DNA of 7,910 nt from JACDBD01 sp050743385 (lineage in GTDB: Bacteria; Actinomycetota; Acidimicrobiia; IMCC26256; JACDBD01): contig JBOGFJ010000044.1 in assembly GCA_050743385.1 (NCBI GenBank), positions 1-7,910 on the forward strand, written 5' to 3'. The notes below the pieces were generated by a model that saw only the letters and a program-made list of their open reading frames with translations, was not told the DNA's origin and made no database searches. Both the position numbers and the translations under genes were made by a program. The number at the start of each line of letters is the position of its first letter. Position 1 is the first letter of the stretch. Shown here one piece after another: positions 5,562 through 7,910 of this stretch.

Positions 5562-7030
5562 TCACCGACCCCAGAGAACGCACCGTGCTCGATTCGGTCC
5601 CCACCCAGCTGCTGATCGGAGGCGAATGGCGACCGGCGGCATCGGGTGCGACGTTCCCGGTCGAGGATCCCGCGACCGGCGACACGATCGCCGAAGTTGC
5701 CGATGCTCGCGCCGAGGACGCGCTCGCCGCGCTCGCCGCTGCGACCGCGGCCCGGGAGGAGTGGGCCGCCCACCCGCCTCGGGAGCGAGGCGAGATCCTC
5801 CGCCGCACCTATGAGGTGCTCACGGAGCGGGCCGACGACCTCGCACTGCTGATGACGCTCGAGATGGGCAAGCCGGTCGCCGACTCGCGCGCCGAGATCT
5901 CGTACGCGGCCGAGTTCTTCCGGTGGTTCTCCGAGGAGTCGGTGCGTGTCGACGGCCGGTACACGGCCGAACCGAGCGGTCGCGGCCGCCTGCTGGTACT
6001 GCGCCAGCCGGTTGGCCCGTGCCTGCTCATCACGCCGTGGAACTTCCCGACCGCCATGGGCACGCGCAAGATCGGCCCGGCCATCGCAGCCGGGTGCACG
6101 ATGATCGTGAAGCCGGCCGGCCTGACCCCGCTCTCGATGCTCGCACTCGCGTCGATCCTGACCGAGGCCGGCCTTCCGCCAGGCGTGCTCAACGTCGTGA
6201 CGACGACGAAGTCGGGCGACACCACCGCCCCGGTGATCGACGACCCTCGCCTGCGGAAGCTGTCGTTCACGGGCTCGACCGAAGTCGGTCGGCAGCTGAT
6301 GGCGGCGGGGGCGTCGCAGGTGTTGCGCGTGTCGATGGAGCTGGGTGGCAATGCGCCCTTCCTCGTGTTCGGCGACGCCGACCTCGACGCGGCCGTCGAG
6401 GGCGCGGTGCTCGCGAAGATGCGCAACATGGGCGAGGCGTGCACCGCCGCCAACCGGTTCCACGTGCACGAGTCGGTCGCCGACGAGTTCGGCGCCCGGC
6501 TGGGCGCTCGACTCGGCGCGATGCAGATCGGGCGCGGCACCGAGCCCGACGTCGAGGTCGGTCCGCTCATCGAGGCGAAGGCCCGGGAGAAGGTCGCCGA
6601 GCTCGTCGAGGACGCGCGCGACCGAGGTGCGAAGTCACTCGTGGGCGGCGAGCCCATCGGTGGCCCGGGCTACTTCTATGCGCCGACCGTGCTCGCGCAG
6701 GTCCCCCCCGACGCCCGCCTCCTGCGCGAGGAGATCTTCGGCCCGGTCGCGCCCGTCGTCAGCTTCGCCACCGACGACGAAGCGATCGCGGCCGCCAACG
6801 ACACCGAGTACGGCCTCGTCTCCTACGTGTTCACGCAGGACCTCGACCGCGCGTTCCGCGTGGTCGAGGAGCTCGAGTGCGGCATGGTCGGGCTCAACCG
6901 GGGGCTCGTCTCGAATCCGGCGGCGCCGTTCGGCGGTGTGAAGCACTCGGGGTTCGGACGCGAAGGCGGCCGGGAGGGCATCCACGAGTACCTCGAGGTC
7001 AAGTACGTGGCGATGAACGTCCGGACGTGA
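5558..7030 (+). CDS. gabD: Succinate-semialdehyde dehydrogenase-type NAD(P)+-dependent aldehyde dehydrogenase
   Basis: A 490-residue aldehyde dehydrogenase, full length for the superfamily. The oxyanion-hole asparagine is N162 in TPWNF, the coenzyme lysine K185 in VKPA, the general base E261 in MELGG, the nucleophile C295 in GEACTAANR, and EEIFGP is at 391-396. The C-terminal block GLNRGLVSNPAAPFGGVKHSG is the pattern of the succinate-semialdehyde dehydrogenase (GabD) group, which oxidises succinic semialdehyde to succinate. Ala297 replaces the second cysteine of the CxC found in E. coli GabD, so the disulfide switch of that enzyme is not expected. NAD versus NADP use is not clear from sequence. 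The ATG overlaps the stop of the preceding gene (ATGA) and a GAGGAG lies 11 nt upstream, so translation is coupled. The product of the upstream decarboxylase is the likely substrate. The exact aldehyde is inferred; other dicarboxylic semialdehydes are possible. Confidence 0.9.
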   Translation: MITDPRERTVLDSVPTQLLIGGEWRPAASGATFPVEDPATGDTIAEVADARAEDALAALAAATAAREEWAAHPPRERGEILRRTYEVLTERADDLALLMTLEMGKPVADSRAEISYAAEFFRWFSEESVRVDGRYTAEPSGRGRLLVLRQPVGPCLLITPWNFPTAMGTRKIGPAIAAGCTMIVKPAGLTPLSMLALASILTEAGLPPGVLNVVTTTKSGDTTAPVIDDPRLRKLSFTGSTEVGRQLMAAGASQVLRVSMELGGNAPFLVFGDADLDAAVEGAVLAKMRNMGEACTAANRFHVHESVADEFGARLGARLGAMQIGRGTEPDVEVGPLIEAKAREKVAELVEDARDRGAKSLVGGEPIGGPGYFYAPTVLAQVPPDARLLREEIFGPVAPVVSFATDDEAIAAANDTEYGLVSYVFTQDLDRAFRVVEELECGMVGLNRGLVSNPAAPFGGVKHSGFGREGGREGIHEYLEVKYVAMNVRT

Positions 7031-7910
7031 CGTGGTCGCGGAGAAATGCGATGAGCGAGCCCGACACGACGAGCTGGACCTGCCGGGACGACAGCGCGTG
7101 CGTGCAGGCGTACGACTCGCGCTTCGTGCGGTTCTCCACCGTGACGTCGCTCCCGGCCTGGATCTGCGCGGTCGGCTCCTCGATTGCGAGCTCGTCGCCC
7201 TGGTCGACCCGGTCGTAGTCGTCCGGATCGGCGAAGGTGAGCGGCAGCACCCCGAAGTTCACGAGGTTCTGCTCGTGGATGCGGGCGAAGCGCTTGGCGA
7301 CGACCACACGGAGGCCGAGGTACCGGGGCGCGATCGCAGCGTGCTCGCGGCTGGAGCCCTGGCCGTAGTTGTCGCCGGCGACGACGAAGTGCCCGCCCTG
7401 GTCGCGGATCGCGAGCGCGCGGTCGTGGTACGTGTCGTCGAGCTGCGCGAAGGCGAAGCGGCTGATGGCGGGGATGTTGCTGCGGAACGGCAGCACCTGC
7501 GCACCGGCGGGGAGGATCTCGTCGGTCGAGACGTTGTCGCCCACCTCGAGCAGGACCGGTCCCGCGATCCTCTCGGGGAGTGCCTCGAAGTCCGGCAGCG
7601 ACGCGATGTTCGGGCCCTTCACGAGCGCGACCTCGCCCCCGTCGGCGAGCGGGGGGACGAGCATGGCCGGGTTGACGTTCGCGTGCGCGGGCGCCTGGTA
7701 ACGGGGGTAGGGGATGCCGAGCGAGCGCGGGTCCGTGATCACGCCGGTGAGCGCGGACGCCGCCGCGGTCTCGGGGCTGCACAGGTACACCTGGTCTTCC
7801 TTGGTGCCCGAGCGGCCGGGAAAGTTGCGAGGCACGGTGCGGAGGCTGATCTGACCGGTGGCCGGCGCCTGCCCCATGCCGATGCAGCCCATGCACCCCG
7901 CCTGGTGGAT
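6999..7910 (-). CDS. acn: Aconitate hydratase, C-terminal part (5' end outside window)
   Basis: Aconitase interconverts citrate and isocitrate through cis-aconitate in the TCA cycle using a [4Fe-4S] cluster. The visible 303 residues begin inside the catalytic domains with CxxC (fragment residues 6 and 9), matching two of the three cluster cysteines; the third lies outside the window. PRNFPGRSG (27-35) supplies two substrate-binding arginines. The swivel domain follows with STDEI (128-132), an arginine at 143, and the active-site GSSREH (185-190). FARIHEQNLVNFGVLPLTF is also typical. The pattern is closer to the mitochondrial-type and Aquifex-type bacterial aconitases than to E. coli AcnB. No frame break is seen. 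The gene converges on the aldehyde dehydrogenase, and the last 32 nt of the two coding regions overlap, with the stop at 6999-7001. Identity is secure; the subgroup is inferred. Confidence 0.95.
   Translation of the reverse strand: MHQAGCMGCIGMGQAPATGQISLRTVPRNFPGRSGTKEDQVYLCSPETAAASALTGVITDPRSLGIPYPRYQAPAHANVNPAMLVPPLADGGEVALVKGPNIASLPDFEALPERIAGPVLLEVGDNVSTDEILPAGAQVLPFRSNIPAISRFAFAQLDDTYHDRALAIRDQGGHFVVAGDNYGQGSSREHAAIAPRYLGLRVVVAKRFARIHEQNLVNFGVLPLTFADPDDYDRVDQGDELAIEEPTAQIQAGSDVTVENRTKRESYACTHALSSRQVQLVVSGSLIAFLRDHVTSGRSSPRT
7017..7028. repeat. 12-bp perfect palindrome in the convergent gene overlap
   Basis: ACGTCCGGACGT reads identically on both strands and lies inside the last codons of both the aldehyde dehydrogenase and the aconitase genes. 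It has no loop bases, so a stable hairpin would have to open several pairs. It might help stop transcription from both sides or be incidental, since no other terminator is visible between the two genes. Confidence 0.3.

Noticed and set aside
5923..7218. 431-codon plus-strand frame overlapping the aldehyde dehydrogenase and aconitase
   Set aside because: It is an alternative frame of a well-supported gene and extremely arginine-rich, with no domain.
1..7910. Mobile elements, CRISPR arrays, tRNA or rRNA genes
   Set aside because: I looked for repeats, integrase or transposase motifs and RNA gene signatures and saw none. Gene content and base composition look uniformly chromosomal.

Overview
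This is a GC-rich window with dense, strongly codon-biased genes, one GTG start and short intergenic gaps. The protein sequences look like a high-GC actinomycete. A member of Acidimicrobiia or a related deep actinobacterial class is my inference from overall protein character; no rRNA or other marker gene is present. No tRNA, rRNA, CRISPR array, insertion sequence or phage gene is visible. Seven protein genes are supported, two of them cut by the window edges.

Region 1 (1-1750, + strand) is the aspartate-family amino-acid operon. It holds the 3' part of aspartate kinase (lysC), with a likely internal start for a separate regulatory beta subunit, then aspartate-semialdehyde dehydrogenase (asd) 2 nt downstream. 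These catalyse steps one and two toward lysine/diaminopimelate, threonine and methionine.

Region 2 (1751-3892, + strand) is regulatory or accessory. It contains a six-helix membrane protein with an intact GGDEF diguanylate cyclase domain, a small rhodanese-fold protein lacking the catalytic cysteine, and a DksA/TraR-type C4 zinc-finger protein. The rhodanese gene sits behind a near-perfect 25-bp inverted repeat that overlaps a candidate promoter. The 226 nt between the rhodanese and DksA/TraR genes hold only weak hairpins and a GC-rich quasi-palindrome.

Region 3 (3924-7910) is central carbon metabolism. A thiamine-diphosphate enzyme of the acetolactate-synthase family is translationally coupled (ATGA overlap) to a succinate-semialdehyde-dehydrogenase-type aldehyde dehydrogenase. 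Converging on them from the minus strand is the 3' part of aconitase. No acetolactate synthase small subunit or other branched-chain gene is nearby. The pair matches the known cyanobacterial gene pair in which an acetolactate-synthase-like protein decarboxylates 2-oxoglutarate and the neighbouring dehydrogenase oxidises the succinic semialdehyde to succinate. With aconitase next door, the most interesting hypothesis here is a 2-oxoglutarate decarboxylase/succinate-semialdehyde dehydrogenase bypass of the TCA cycle. It is inference from context and family resemblance, not proof.
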